A stretch of DNA of 61,660 nucleotides, taken from contig NZ_JBFAIU010000008.1 of the NCBI RefSeq assembly GCF_040654855.1, positions 1 to 61,660 of the forward strand, given 5' to 3'. The notes beneath the pieces were generated by a model. The model did not search any database. It worked only from the letters and a program-made list of their open reading frames with translations, and had not been told where the DNA came from. Source of the stretch: Asanoa sp040654855 (GTDB lineage: Bacteria > Actinomycetota > Actinomycetes > Mycobacteriales > Micromonosporaceae). This document shows positions 16,684 to 25,973 of the stretch, one piece after another. The translations under genes were made by a program, and so were the position numbers. Position 1 is the stretch's first letter. Every line of letters starts with the position of its first letter.

Positions 16684-17259
16684 ATGGCACTGACCACCTT
16701 GGACCCCCGCTCCGCCCTCGTCGTCATCGACCTCCAGCAGGGGATCGTCGCGCTGCCGACCGCGCCGCACGAGGCCGGTGAGGTGCTGGTGCGGTCGGCG
16801 ACGCTGGCCGACGCGTTCCGGGCGCACGGGCTGCCGGTGGTGCGGGTCCGGGTGACGTTCGCGCCGGACTTCGCGGACGCGGTGCCCGGGCGCACCGAGA
16901 CCCGGGCCGGCGGTGGCGCGCGGCCGGCCGGCTGGGACACGCTGGTCGACGAGATGCCCGGGGATCTGGTGATCACCAAGCGGAACTGGTCGGCGTTCTA
17001 CGGCACCGACCTCGACCTGCAGCTGCGCCGGCGGGGCGTGACGCAGATCGTGCTGACCGGGATCGCCACGAGCATCGGCGTCGAGTCGACGGCGCGGGCG
17101 GCGTACGAGCACGGCTACAACGTGGCGCTCGCGGTCGACGCGATGGCCGACATGGACGAGGCCGCCCACCGCCACAGCGTCGAGCGGATCTTCCCGCGGC
17201 TGGGGGAGACCGGGACCGTCGAGCAGCTCATCGAGCTGCTCGACTGGACGCGCCCCTAG
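16684..17259 (+). CDS. Isochorismatase-fold hydrolase lacking the catalytic Cys
   Basis: The 191-residue alpha/beta protein has the isochorismatase-like pattern: ALVVIDLQQGIV (catalytic-type Asp), VITKRNWSAFYGTDL (Lys) and VLTGIATSIGVESTARAAY. In the cysteine-hydrolase members (nicotinamidase, N-carbamoyl hydrolase) the last motif carries the nucleophile Cys; here that position is Gly (SIGVES). This resembles PhzD/EntB isochorismatases, which also lack Cys, and a clade of uncharacterised actinobacterial proteins. Cysteine-type amidohydrolysis is therefore unlikely; vinyl-ether hydrolysis or another reaction is possible. It starts 6 nt after the MFS remnant and converges on the VOC gene with a 4-bp overlap. 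Confidence 0.85.
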   Translation: MALTTLDPRSALVVIDLQQGIVALPTAPHEAGEVLVRSATLADAFRAHGLPVVRVRVTFAPDFADAVPGRTETRAGGGARPAGWDTLVDEMPGDLVITKRNWSAFYGTDLDLQLRRRGVTQIVLTGIATSIGVESTARAAYEHGYNVALAVDAMADMDEAAHRHSVERIFPRLGETGTVEQLIELLDWTRP

Positions 17260-17627
17260 CGGTCGGACAACACGGAGAGCACGTTGCCGGCGGGGTCGGT
17301 GAACCAGGCGATGTCCGGCCCCTCGCCGCGCACGATGCCCTTCTCGTCGTGCTCCATGCCGGCGTAGCGCTCGAACGTGATGCCCCGCCTGGCCAGGTCG
17401 TCGACCGCGGAGTCGATGTCGGCGACCGGGAAGTTGAGGATCGTGAACGTGGCCGGCTGGTGGTTCGGCTTCGGGTAGACGAGCACCTCGGCGCCGGCCC
17501 CGATGTCGATCAGGAGCATGCCGTGCTCCTCGGCGACGGGCAGGCCGAGCGTGTCGCCGTAGAACCGCTTCGCGGCCGGGATGTCATCGACGGAGAACCC
17601 GCTGAACGGTCGGGTTGGCTTGAACAT
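17256..17627 (-). CDS. VOC (glyoxalase/bleomycin-resistance fold) family protein
   Basis: The 123-residue protein shows the two beta-alpha-beta-beta-beta halves of the vicinal-oxygen-chelate fold: FSGFSVDDIPAAKRFYGDTL in the first half and a C-terminal DIAWFTDPAGNVLSVLSD strand. Metal-binding residues are only partly recognisable, so it may be a binding rather than a catalytic member. Its role is unknown. The ATG at 17627 is preceded by GACGAT at 6 nt, so it may be leaderless. It lies divergent from rsmA with a 57-bp shared promoter region. Confidence 0.85.
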   Translation of the reverse strand: MFKPTRPFSGFSVDDIPAAKRFYGDTLGLPVAEEHGMLLIDIGAGAEVLVYPKPNHQPATFTILNFPVADIDSAVDDLARRGITFERYAGMEHDEKGIVRGEGPDIAWFTDPAGNVLSVLSDR

Positions 17628-17671
17628 ACCCCGATCGTCACACGCTGCGACGGGCCTCGCAGCCCTTCCTC

Positions 17672-17677
17672 TAGGCT
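17672..17677 (+). promoter_or_regulatory. -10 element for leaderless rsmA
   Basis: TAGGCT ends 7 nt before the GTG of rsmA, so the transcript should begin at the start codon. No ribosome binding site is present in the short gap. Confidence 0.55.
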
Positions 17678-17684
17678 CGGCGCC

Positions 17685-18548
17685 GTGACCGAACTGCTGG
17701 GGCCCGCCGAGATCCGCGCGCTGGCGGGCCGGCTCGGGGTGGCGCCGACCAAGCGGCTCGGGCAGAACTTCGTGCACGACCCGAACACCGTGCGGCGGAT
17801 CGTCGCCGCCGCCGAACTGGCGCCCGACGAGGTGGTCGTGGAGGTCGGGCCCGGGCTGGGCTCGCTGACCCTCGGGCTGCTCGCGGCCGGTGCCCAGGTG
17901 CACGCGGTCGAGGTCGATCCGGTGCTGGCTGGCGCCTTGGCGCAGACGGCGGCCGCGCGCGGCGCCCCGGCCGGGCGGCTGACTGTGCACGCCGCCGACG
18001 CGCTGCGGATCACCGCCGGCGAGCTGCGCCCCGCACCGACCGCGCTGGTCGCCAACCTGCCGTACAACGTCGCCGTGCCGGTGGTGCTGCACCTGCTGGC
18101 CGAGCTGCCCACCCTGGAGCACGGGCTGGTCATGGTGCAGAAGGAGGTCGCCGACCGGCTGACCGCGGGGCCGGGCGGCAAGGTCTACGGCATCCCGTCG
18201 GTCAAGCTCGCCTGGTACGCCGCCGCGCGTCCCGCCGGCCGGGTGCCGCCGAGCGTGTTCTGGCCGGTCCCCAACGTCGACTCCGGCCTGGTCGCGTTCA
18301 CCCGGCGCGAGCCGCCGCGGGCCGACGTACCCCGCGCGGATGTCTTCCGGGTCGTGGACGCGGCCTTCGCGCAGCGCCGCAAGACGCTGCGGGCCGCGCT
18401 CGCCGGCTGGGCGGGCGGTGCCGACCGGGCCGCGCGGGTGCTGGTAGCGGCGGGCGTCGATCCCGGCGCCCGTGGCGAGGCGCTGGCCGTGGGCGCGTTC
18501 GCCGACATCGCGGCGGCGGCCAACGTGACCGCGACCGCCCCCGAGTAG
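17685..18548 (+). CDS. rsmA: 16S rRNA dimethyladenosine transferase (m6,2A1518/1519)
   Basis: The 287-residue Rossmann methyltransferase has KRLGQNFVHDPN, the SAM loop VEVGPGLGSLTLGLL, HAVEVDP, and the N6-adenine motif NLPYNVAVPV, followed by the C-terminal helical domain (FWPVPNVDSGLVAF, AFAQRRKTLRAAL). These are diagnostic of KsgA/RsmA, which dimethylates two adjacent adenosines near the 3' end of 16S rRNA during small-subunit assembly. It is also called ksgA. The GTG at 17685 is set by the -10 hexamer 7 nt upstream and by the conserved N-terminus. Its TAG stop forms the start of the next -10 element, leading to ispE. Confidence 0.95.
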   Translation: MTELLGPAEIRALAGRLGVAPTKRLGQNFVHDPNTVRRIVAAAELAPDEVVVEVGPGLGSLTLGLLAAGAQVHAVEVDPVLAGALAQTAAARGAPAGRLTVHAADALRITAGELRPAPTALVANLPYNVAVPVVLHLLAELPTLEHGLVMVQKEVADRLTAGPGGKVYGIPSVKLAWYAAARPAGRVPPSVFWPVPNVDSGLVAFTRREPPRADVPRADVFRVVDAAFAQRRKTLRAALAGWAGGADRAARVLVAAGVDPGARGEALAVGAFADIAAAANVTATAPE

Positions 18549-18551
18549 GCT
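18546..18551 (+). promoter_or_regulatory. -10 element overlapping the rsmA stop codon
   Basis: TAGGCT begins with the TAG stop of rsmA (18546-18548) and ends 6 nt before a GTG that opens an 8-codon frame leading into ispE. The hexamer is identical to the one in front of rsmA. Confidence 0.5.
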
Positions 18552-18557
18552 GACGCC

Positions 18558-18584
18558 GTGCTGAGCCGGGACATCACTCCGTGA
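18558..18584 (+). CDS. Putative leaderless 8-codon leader peptide upstream of ispE
   Basis: GTG 18558 opens a frame encoding MLSRDITP followed by TGA (18582-18584). The TGA overlaps the ispE GTG at 18581 (GTGA), so ribosomes finishing the leader could restart on ispE. The leader start is 6 nt after TAGGCT, the leaderless spacing used throughout this window. No codon bias suggests attenuation. It may simply be a loading device for ispE translation, or a chance frame. Confidence 0.4.
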   Translation: MLSRDITP

Positions 18585-19534
18585 CCGAAGCGTGGGAGCC
18601 GGAGGAGGACGAACGCCCTCGGCTGGGAGCATCCGGCCCGGTCAAGGTCAGGGTCCCGGCTAAGATCAACTTGCATCTGGGCGTCGGTCCCGCGCGCCCG
18701 GACGGCTATCACGAGCTCAGCACCGTCTATCACGCGATCGCGCTGCACGACGAGCTGACCGCCCGCCGCGGTGACACGCTGACGCTGACCATGGAGGGCG
18801 TCGGCGCCGGCGAGCTGGCCCTCGACGAGACCAACCTGGTGATCCGCGCCGCCCGGGCGCTGGCCCGGCATGCCGGGGTCCCCGCGCACGCCCGGTTGCA
18901 CCTGCGCAAGCAGATCCCGCTCGCGGCCGGCCTGGCCGGTGGCAGCGCCGACGCGGCCGCCGCGCTGGTCGCCTGCGACGCGCTCTGGGGCACGGGGATG
19001 ACCCGCGACGACCTCGCCGCGATCGCCGCGGAGATCGGCTCGGACGTGCCGTTCCTGGTGTACGGCGGCACCGCGCTGGGCACCGGCCGCGGCGAGACGG
19101 TCAGCCCGGTGCTGGCCCGCCCGACCACCTGGCACTGGGTGATCGCGGTCGCCGACGGCGGCCTGGCCACGCCGGCGGTCTACGCGGAGCTCGACCGGCT
19201 GCGCGCGCTGCGGGCCGCACCGCCGCCGCTGGGCAGCACCGACGACCTGCTCGCCGCGCTGCGCCAGCGCGACCCGGAGGTGCTCGCCGCCGCCCTCGGC
19301 AACGACCTGCAGGCCGCCGCGATCTCGCTGCGCCCGCAGCTCGCCGACGTGCTCAAGACCGGCCGCGCCGCGGGCGCCCTCGCCGGCATCGTCTCGGGCT
19401 CGGGCCCGACCTGCGTCTTCCTGGCGTACGACGCCTCCGAGGCCACCATGATCGCGAGCGCCCTGGAGTCGGCCGGCGTCTGCCGCGAAGCGCGCACCGA
19501 GACGGGCCCGGTCGCCGGCGCCCGCGTCGTCTAG
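18581..19534 (+). CDS. ispE: 4-diphosphocytidyl-2-C-methyl-D-erythritol kinase
   Basis: The 317-residue GHMP kinase carries VRVPAKINLHLGVGPARPDG at its N-terminus, the ATP-binding PLAAGLAGGSADAAA loop, EIGSDVPFLVYGGTALG, and a C-terminal IVSGSGPTCVF. IspE phosphorylates CDP-methylerythritol in the MEP isoprenoid pathway, which supplies polyprenyl carriers used by neighbouring envelope enzymes. An acidic N-terminal tail of about 20 residues precedes the conserved core. A weak GGGA lies about 9 nt before the GTG, but overlap with the leader peptide stop suggests coupled initiation. Confidence 0.95.
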   Translation: MTEAWEPEEDERPRLGASGPVKVRVPAKINLHLGVGPARPDGYHELSTVYHAIALHDELTARRGDTLTLTMEGVGAGELALDETNLVIRAARALARHAGVPAHARLHLRKQIPLAAGLAGGSADAAAALVACDALWGTGMTRDDLAAIAAEIGSDVPFLVYGGTALGTGRGETVSPVLARPTTWHWVIAVADGGLATPAVYAELDRLRALRAAPPPLGSTDDLLAALRQRDPEVLAAALGNDLQAAAISLRPQLADVLKTGRAAGALAGIVSGSGPTCVFLAYDASEATMIASALESAGVCREARTETGPVAGARVV

Positions 19535-19539
19535 GTCCG

Positions 19540-21366
<1,827 letters not shown>

Positions 21367-21439
21367 CCCCGCGTGAGGACCGTTCAGGCGGTTGGGCCAC
21401 AATCTGTTCGGATCGACGAAGGCTGGAGGCAGGCGGACC

Positions 21440-21892
21440 ATGCACAATCCCATCAACCACCCCGCGCGGGCGACCTACCGGGTGCTGGCCGGGCTGATCG
21501 GGCTCTATCTCGTGGTCTTCGGGGGCATCGGCGCGGCCGCGACGGCCGGTGACGGCTTCTTCGCGCAGGAGACCGACAACGTCCTCGGCCAGGGCACCAA
21601 CCTGGCGAACTCGCTGCTCAGCATCGTCATCGGGGCGATCATCCTGATCGCGACCGTGCTCGGCCGCAACATCGACGCCGCTGTCAACCGGCTGTTCTCG
21701 TACGTGCTGATGGCCATCGGGCTGGCGACGCTGGCGACGATCCGGACGGACGCCAACTACCTCGGCCACACGCTCGCGACCAGCATCGTGATGATGATCC
21801 TGGGCCTGGGCCTCCTGCTCGCCGGCATGTACGGCCGGGTCGGCTCCGACGAGGAGCACGACGCCTGGCAGAAGGCGCGTCTGGAGTTCTGA
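21440..21892 (+). CDS. DUF4383 membrane protein (first of a tandem pair)
   Basis: The 150-residue protein begins MHNPINHPARATYRVLAGLI, the DUF4383 N-terminal pattern, and has four membrane segments with a short charged C-terminus (SDEEHDAWQKARLEF). The family is common in actinobacteria and uncharacterised. ATG 21440 is chosen with GGAGG about 10 nt upstream. It is about one third identical by eye to the next gene, and the two probably arose by duplication. Confidence 0.85.
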   Translation: MHNPINHPARATYRVLAGLIGLYLVVFGGIGAAATAGDGFFAQETDNVLGQGTNLANSLLSIVIGAIILIATVLGRNIDAAVNRLFSYVLMAIGLATLATIRTDANYLGHTLATSIVMMILGLGLLLAGMYGRVGSDEEHDAWQKARLEF

Positions 21893-21927
21893 GCCCGGGG
21901 GCGCCGGCATAGCCCCACAATTGGGGC

Positions 21928-22407
21928 ATGGCGCACTTTCCGCTCAACCACCCGCTCCGGCCGCTCTACCGGACGCTGGCCGCGCTCACGGGCACGTACA
22001 TCCTGATCTTCGGCAGCGTGAGCCTGACCAGGACCGTGGGGCAGACGCTGTTCTCGCGGGAGAGCACCTGGGCGCTGGGCCTGCGTACCAACCTGGCGTT
22101 CGCCATCATCTCGGTGATCTGGGGCCTGATCGTGGTCGTCGCCAACCTGATCGGCGGCAACGTGGGCCACTACACCAACCTCGTCGGCGCGGTGGTCTTC
22201 ATGGTCACCGGGATCTACATGGTCGCGTTCATGCAGACGCCGGCGAACTTCCTCAACTTCTCGGTCTCGACGGCGATCCTGTCCCTGGTCTTCGGCGTGA
22301 TCCTGCTACTGGCCGGCATGTACGACAAAACGGGCACCGCTGAGTCCCAACGCGCCGAACAGGTCTACAAGAGCACGTCGATCCCGCGGAGCGCCCCGCG
22401 CCAGTGA
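21928..22407 (+). CDS. DUF4383 membrane protein (second of a tandem pair)
   Basis: The 159-residue paralogue of the preceding gene starts MAHFPLNHPLRPLYRTLAAL, with four membrane segments (TYILIFGSVSL, FAIISVIWGLIVVVANLIG, GAVVFMVTGIYMVAF, ILSLVFGVILLLAGMY) and a polar tail. CACAAT lies 6 nt before the ATG, consistent with a leaderless start. A small inverted repeat (GCCCC-ACAATT-GGGGC, 21912-21927) surrounds that hexamer and could be an operator or a coincidental hairpin. Function unknown. Confidence 0.85.
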   Translation: MAHFPLNHPLRPLYRTLAALTGTYILIFGSVSLTRTVGQTLFSRESTWALGLRTNLAFAIISVIWGLIVVVANLIGGNVGHYTNLVGAVVFMVTGIYMVAFMQTPANFLNFSVSTAILSLVFGVILLLAGMYDKTGTAESQRAEQVYKSTSIPRSAPRQ

Positions 22408-22457
22408 TCCCGAGCCGCCTGGACCTCTGGTCGGCGGAGATCAACGTCAACGGCGGG

Positions 22458-23105
22458 TCAGCGGTCGCGCACCACGAGGGCCGGCTTCGACTCCAAGTGG
22501 GACAGGCCGTTCCAGGCCAGGTTGACCAGGTGGCTGGCGACCACGTCCTTGCGCGGCTTGCGCACCTCCAGCCACCAGCGGCCGGTCAGCGCGACCATGC
22601 CCACCAGCGCCTGCGAGTAGAGCTCCGCCAGCTTCGGGTCGAAACCCCGGGTCTTGAACTCGGCACCCAGGATGTGCTCGGCCTGGTGCGCCAGGTCGTT
22701 GAGCACGCTGCTGAAGTTGCCGGTCGAGGACATCACCGGTGACTCGCGGACCAGCACCCGGAAGCCGTCGGTCTCCTGCTCGATGTAGTCGAGCAGCGCC
22801 AGGGCCGCCTGTTCGAGCAGCTCCCGCGGATGGCCCGCGGTCAGCGCGTTGGTGATCCGGTCGAGCAGGGAGCGCACCTCGCGGTCGACGACGACCGCGT
22901 ACAACCCCTCTTTGCCGCCGAAGTGTTCGTAGACGACGGGCTTGGACACCTTGGCCCGGGCCGCCACCTCCTCGATCGAGGTGGCGTCGAAGCCACGCTC
23001 CGCGAAGAGTTGACGCCCGATCACGATCAGCTGCTCGCGACGCTGGGTCGCGGACATCCGGACACGGGACCGGCCGCCCGCCGGGTTGGTCGGGTCGGCT
23101 ACCAC
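22458..23105 (-). CDS. TetR-family transcriptional regulator
   Basis: The 215-residue protein has a TetR DNA-binding domain near residues 18-65 (RREQLIVIGRQLFAERGFD, then TSIEEVAARAKVSKPVVYEHFGGKEGLY). Its C-terminal ligand domain has a conserved segment (LVRESPVMSSTGNFSSVL). Its place beside glmU and a tRNA-Gln gene parallels Rv1019 in M. tuberculosis, but here it directly follows a fatty-acid desaturase on the same strand, 60 bp downstream of that gene, which makes it a candidate regulator of lipid genes. The GTG start has CAGGAT 6 nt upstream. Ligand unknown. Confidence 0.9.
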   Translation of the reverse strand: MVADPTNPAGGRSRVRMSATQRREQLIVIGRQLFAERGFDATSIEEVAARAKVSKPVVYEHFGGKEGLYAVVVDREVRSLLDRITNALTAGHPRELLEQAALALLDYIEQETDGFRVLVRESPVMSSTGNFSSVLNDLAHQAEHILGAEFKTRGFDPKLAELYSQALVGMVALTGRWWLEVRKPRKDVVASHLVNLAWNGLSHLESKPALVVRDR

Positions 23106-23165
23106 GCGAGCATCCTGCCAGCCGCCCGGTGCGGGCCGCTGACCCGCACCAGGGGCATCATCAGA

Positions 23166-24134
23166 TCAGGCGTTCGTCTTGACGAGCTTGGCGGCGATCC
23201 GCTCGGGCTTGGGCCAGCGCACGTTGGACACCCAGCCGAGCTTCTCGAACAGCCAGATCGTCCGTGCCGAGCTGTCGATCTGCCCCTTCAGGACGCCGTG
23301 TCGGGCGCAGGTCGGGTCGGCGTGGTGCAGGTTGTGCCAGCTCTCGCCGAACGACAGGATCGCCAGCGGCCAGAAGTTGGCGGCTTTGTCGCCCTGGCGC
23401 ACCTCGAACGGGCGCTCGCCGTAGACGTGGCAGACCGAGTTGATCGACCAGGTGACGTGGTGCAGCACCGCGATGCGGACCAGGCCGGCCCAGAAGAACG
23501 CGGTCAGCGCGCCCTGCCACGACCAGGTGACCAGGCCACCGACCAGGGCCGGCGAGAGCGTCGAGATGACCACCAGGAGCGGGAAGAGCTTGTCGACCCG
23601 ACGGATGTCCTTGTCGGCGAGCAGGTCGGGCGCGAACCGCTCGCGGTTGCCCAGCTCGCGCGAGAACATCCAGCCGACGTGTGCGAAGAACAGACCCTTG
23701 GTGAGACCCCAGACGCCACCCCCGAAGCGCCACGGGGAGTGCGGGTCGCCCTCCACGTCGGAGAACGCGTGGTGCCGCCGGTGGTCGGCGACCCACTGGA
23801 TCACGTTGCCCTCGATCGCGAACGAGCCCGCCACCGCGAGGGTCACCCGCAGCCAGCGCTTCGCCTTGAAGGAGCCGTGCGTGAAGTAGCGGTGGAAGCC
23901 CACCGTGATGCCGAGCCCCGAGACGACATAAAGGACCAGCGCGATGGACGCGTCGGTCCACGACAACCAGCCGCCGACGACGGCCACCGGGATCGCCGCG
24001 AGCACCGCGAGGAACGGCAGGACGACGAAACCCCACAGGGCGATCAGCACCCCGGTTGACTGTTTGCCCTCGGTGAGTGGCTTCGGGCCCGTTGTTGTCG
24101 TCGTCTGGTCGGTGGTCGCGGTGATGGTGGTCAT
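23166..24134 (-). CDS. Acyl-CoA/fatty-acid delta-9-type desaturase
   Basis: The 322-residue membrane di-iron enzyme has the three histidine boxes HRYFTH (81-86), HRRHH (118-122) and HNLHH (about 267-271), with hydrophobic segments around them, as in DesA3/stearoyl-CoA desaturases. It introduces a cis double bond into membrane acyl chains, using an external electron donor. ATG 24134 follows GAGGTGCC. The upstream region holds an AAGTTACG inverted repeat that looks like a repressor site, so expression is probably controlled by a TetR-type lipid regulator. No ferredoxin reductase gene is nearby. Confidence 0.92.
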   Translation of the reverse strand: MTTITATTDQTTTTTGPKPLTEGKQSTGVLIALWGFVVLPFLAVLAAIPVAVVGGWLSWTDASIALVLYVVSGLGITVGFHRYFTHGSFKAKRWLRVTLAVAGSFAIEGNVIQWVADHRRHHAFSDVEGDPHSPWRFGGGVWGLTKGLFFAHVGWMFSRELGNRERFAPDLLADKDIRRVDKLFPLLVVISTLSPALVGGLVTWSWQGALTAFFWAGLVRIAVLHHVTWSINSVCHVYGERPFEVRQGDKAANFWPLAILSFGESWHNLHHADPTCARHGVLKGQIDSSARTIWLFEKLGWVSNVRWPKPERIAAKLVKTNA

Positions 24135-24164
24135 GGCACCTCGCAGCGGATGGGGGTGATCAAA

Positions 24165-24190
24165 AAGTTACGCTTACGTCACCGTAACTT
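24165..24190 (-). promoter_or_regulatory. Candidate repressor operator in the desaturase promoter
   Basis: Perfect 8-bp arms AAGTTACG (24165-24172) and CGTAACTT (24183-24190) are separated by 10 bp, about 30-55 bp upstream of the desaturase ATG. Additional TTACG/CGTAA half sites occur in the spacer and just beyond. The size suits a TetR-family dimer. Confidence 0.5.
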
Positions 24191-24306
24191 ACGGACCCGT
24201 AGTTAGCACCTCGACAAGCGCAGAATTTAGGTTGGGCTAACCCCGTAGAGGGAACCGGTAACAGCGTGTCTCGGAAAATGCGACAGGCTAGGCTTAGCCG
24301 GCTCAG

Positions 24307-24378
24307 TGGGACGTGGGGTAACGGCAGCCCGCCGGACTTTGAATCCGGAAGGTCCTGGTTCGAATCCAGGCGTCCCAG
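24307..24378 (+). tRNA. tRNA-Gln (anticodon TTG)
   Basis: A full cloverleaf can be drawn. The acceptor arm TGGGACG (24307-24313) pairs with CGTCCCA (24371-24377); the anticodon stem CCGGA/TCCGG carries the loop CTTTGAA with anticodon TTG; the T arm CCTGG-TTCGAAT-CCAGG is regular. The discriminator base is G and no CCA is encoded. A TAGGCT hexamer lies about 18 bp upstream. A tRNA-Gln beside glmU recalls the M. tuberculosis arrangement. Confidence 0.95.
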
Positions 24379-24460
24379 CTTCGTTGCCTCGATAGTTGTC
24401 TTCGAGCGGCCCTACTAGCATGAGGCCGCACGCCGTTCGCCGTCCGACGGGAGCCCCCTC

Positions 24461-25942
24461 GTGACCGAAGCCCGCACCGTCATCATCCTCGCCGCGGGTG
24501 AGGGAAAGCGGATGAAGTCGGCACTGTCGAAGATGCTGCATCCGCTGCTCGGCCGCACCCTGCTCGGCCACGTGCTCACCGCGGCCGCGCCCGTCGGCGC
24601 CGACCGCACGCTGGTCGTCGTCGGCCACGCCGCCGACCAGGTCGAGGCCCACCTCGCCGAGGTCGCGCCCGGCGTCACCCCGGTGCTACAGGCCGAGCAG
24701 CACGGCACCGGTCACGCGGTGCGGATCGCGCTCGAGGCGGCGCCCGACGCGACCGGCACGGTCGTGGTGCTCAACGGCGACGTGCCGCTGCTGCGCGGCG
24801 AGACGGTGACCGCGCTGGTCGAGGCGCACGAGGCCGCCGGCACCGCGGCGACCGTGCTCGCCGCCGAGGTGCCGGACCCGACCGGGCTCGGCCGGATCGT
24901 CCGCGACCAGGCCGGCGGCCTCGAGCGGATCGTCGAGCAGCGCGACGCGTCGCCCGCCGAGCGCGCCATCCGTGAGGTCAACGCCGGCATCTACGCCTTC
25001 GACGCCCGCCTGCTGCGGGCCGCGCTGGCGAAGCTGACCACCGACAACGACCAGGGCGAGGAATACCTGACCGACGTGTTCGGGCTGCTCGCCGCGGCCG
25101 GCGAGCACGTCGCGGTGCACGTCGCGGCCGACGCCGAGGAGACCCTGGGGTGCAACGACCGGGTCGAGCTGGCCGGCCTGCGGGCCCGGCTGCGCGACCG
25201 GATCAACCGCGAGCTGATGCGCTCGGGCGTCACGATCCTCGACCCGGCCACCACCTGGATCGACGTCACCGCCACGGTCGAGCGCGACGCGGTGCTCGAC
25301 CAGAACACCCAGCTGCGCGGCGCGACCCGGGTGGGCCCGGGCGCCACGGTCGGCCCCGACACGACGCTGATCGACACGGTCGTCGAGGCGGGCGCGACGG
25401 TGCTGCGTGCGCACGCCGTCTCCAGCGAGATCGGCCCGGGTGCGAGCGTCGGACCGTACGCCTACCTGCGCCCCGGCACCCGACTGGGCGAGAAGTCCAA
25501 GATCGGCACGTTCGTCGAGGCCAAGAACTCGGAGATCGGCACCGGGTCCAAGGTGCCGCACCTGTCCTACGTCGGCGACGCGACGATCGGCGAATACAGC
25601 AACATCGGCGCGGCGTCGGTGTTCGTCAACTACGACGGCGTCAAGAAGCACCGCACGGTCATCGGCAACCACGCCCGCACCGGCTCCGACAACATGTTCG
25701 TGGCGCCGGTCGAGGTCGGCGACGGCGCCTACACGGGCGCCGGCACGGTGGTCCGCCGCGACGTCCCGCCGGGTGCGCTGTCCGTCTCCGGCGGCCCTCA
25801 GCGGATCTTCGGGGGGTGGGTCGAATCCCGGCGTCCGGGCACAGCTGCGGCCGAAGCGGCCAAGCGGGCACGTGACCAACTGCACGAGACCGAAGACGGT
25901 CATGCCAGCGCCGACGCTCCGGGTGATACTTCAAGCGAGTAA
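24461..25942 (+). CDS. glmU: Bifunctional GlcNAc-1-P uridyltransferase / GlcN-1-P acetyltransferase
   Basis: The 493-residue protein has an N-terminal nucleotidyltransferase domain (VIILAAGEGKRMKS, QHGTGHAV, NGDVPLL, EVNAGIYAFD) and a C-terminal left-handed beta-helix acetyltransferase domain of hexapeptide repeats, with KVPHLSYVGDATIG and VFVNYDGVKKHRTVIG active-site segments. It makes UDP-GlcNAc for peptidoglycan and cell-surface sugars. The C-terminal tail of about 35 residues is charged and low in complexity, as in mycobacterial GlmU. GTG 24461 follows GGGAG by about 8 nt. prs begins 31 bp downstream, the conserved glmU-prs pair. Confidence 0.96.
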   Translation: MTEARTVIILAAGEGKRMKSALSKMLHPLLGRTLLGHVLTAAAPVGADRTLVVVGHAADQVEAHLAEVAPGVTPVLQAEQHGTGHAVRIALEAAPDATGTVVVLNGDVPLLRGETVTALVEAHEAAGTAATVLAAEVPDPTGLGRIVRDQAGGLERIVEQRDASPAERAIREVNAGIYAFDARLLRAALAKLTTDNDQGEEYLTDVFGLLAAAGEHVAVHVAADAEETLGCNDRVELAGLRARLRDRINRELMRSGVTILDPATTWIDVTATVERDAVLDQNTQLRGATRVGPGATVGPDTTLIDTVVEAGATVLRAHAVSSEIGPGASVGPYAYLRPGTRLGEKSKIGTFVEAKNSEIGTGSKVPHLSYVGDATIGEYSNIGAASVFVNYDGVKKHRTVIGNHARTGSDNMFVAPVEVGDGAYTGAGTVVRRDVPPGALSVSGGPQRIFGGWVESRRPGTAAAEAAKRARDQLHETEDGHASADAPGDTSSE

Positions 25943-25973
25943 ACACCCGCCTAACTCACGGAGCGCCTCACCC

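Noticed and set aside
17256..18632. A 458-codon minus-strand protein ending in the VOC domain
   Set aside because: The first 335 residues are the shadow of rsmA; the VOC gene has its own ATG at 17627 with a -10 at the right spacing.
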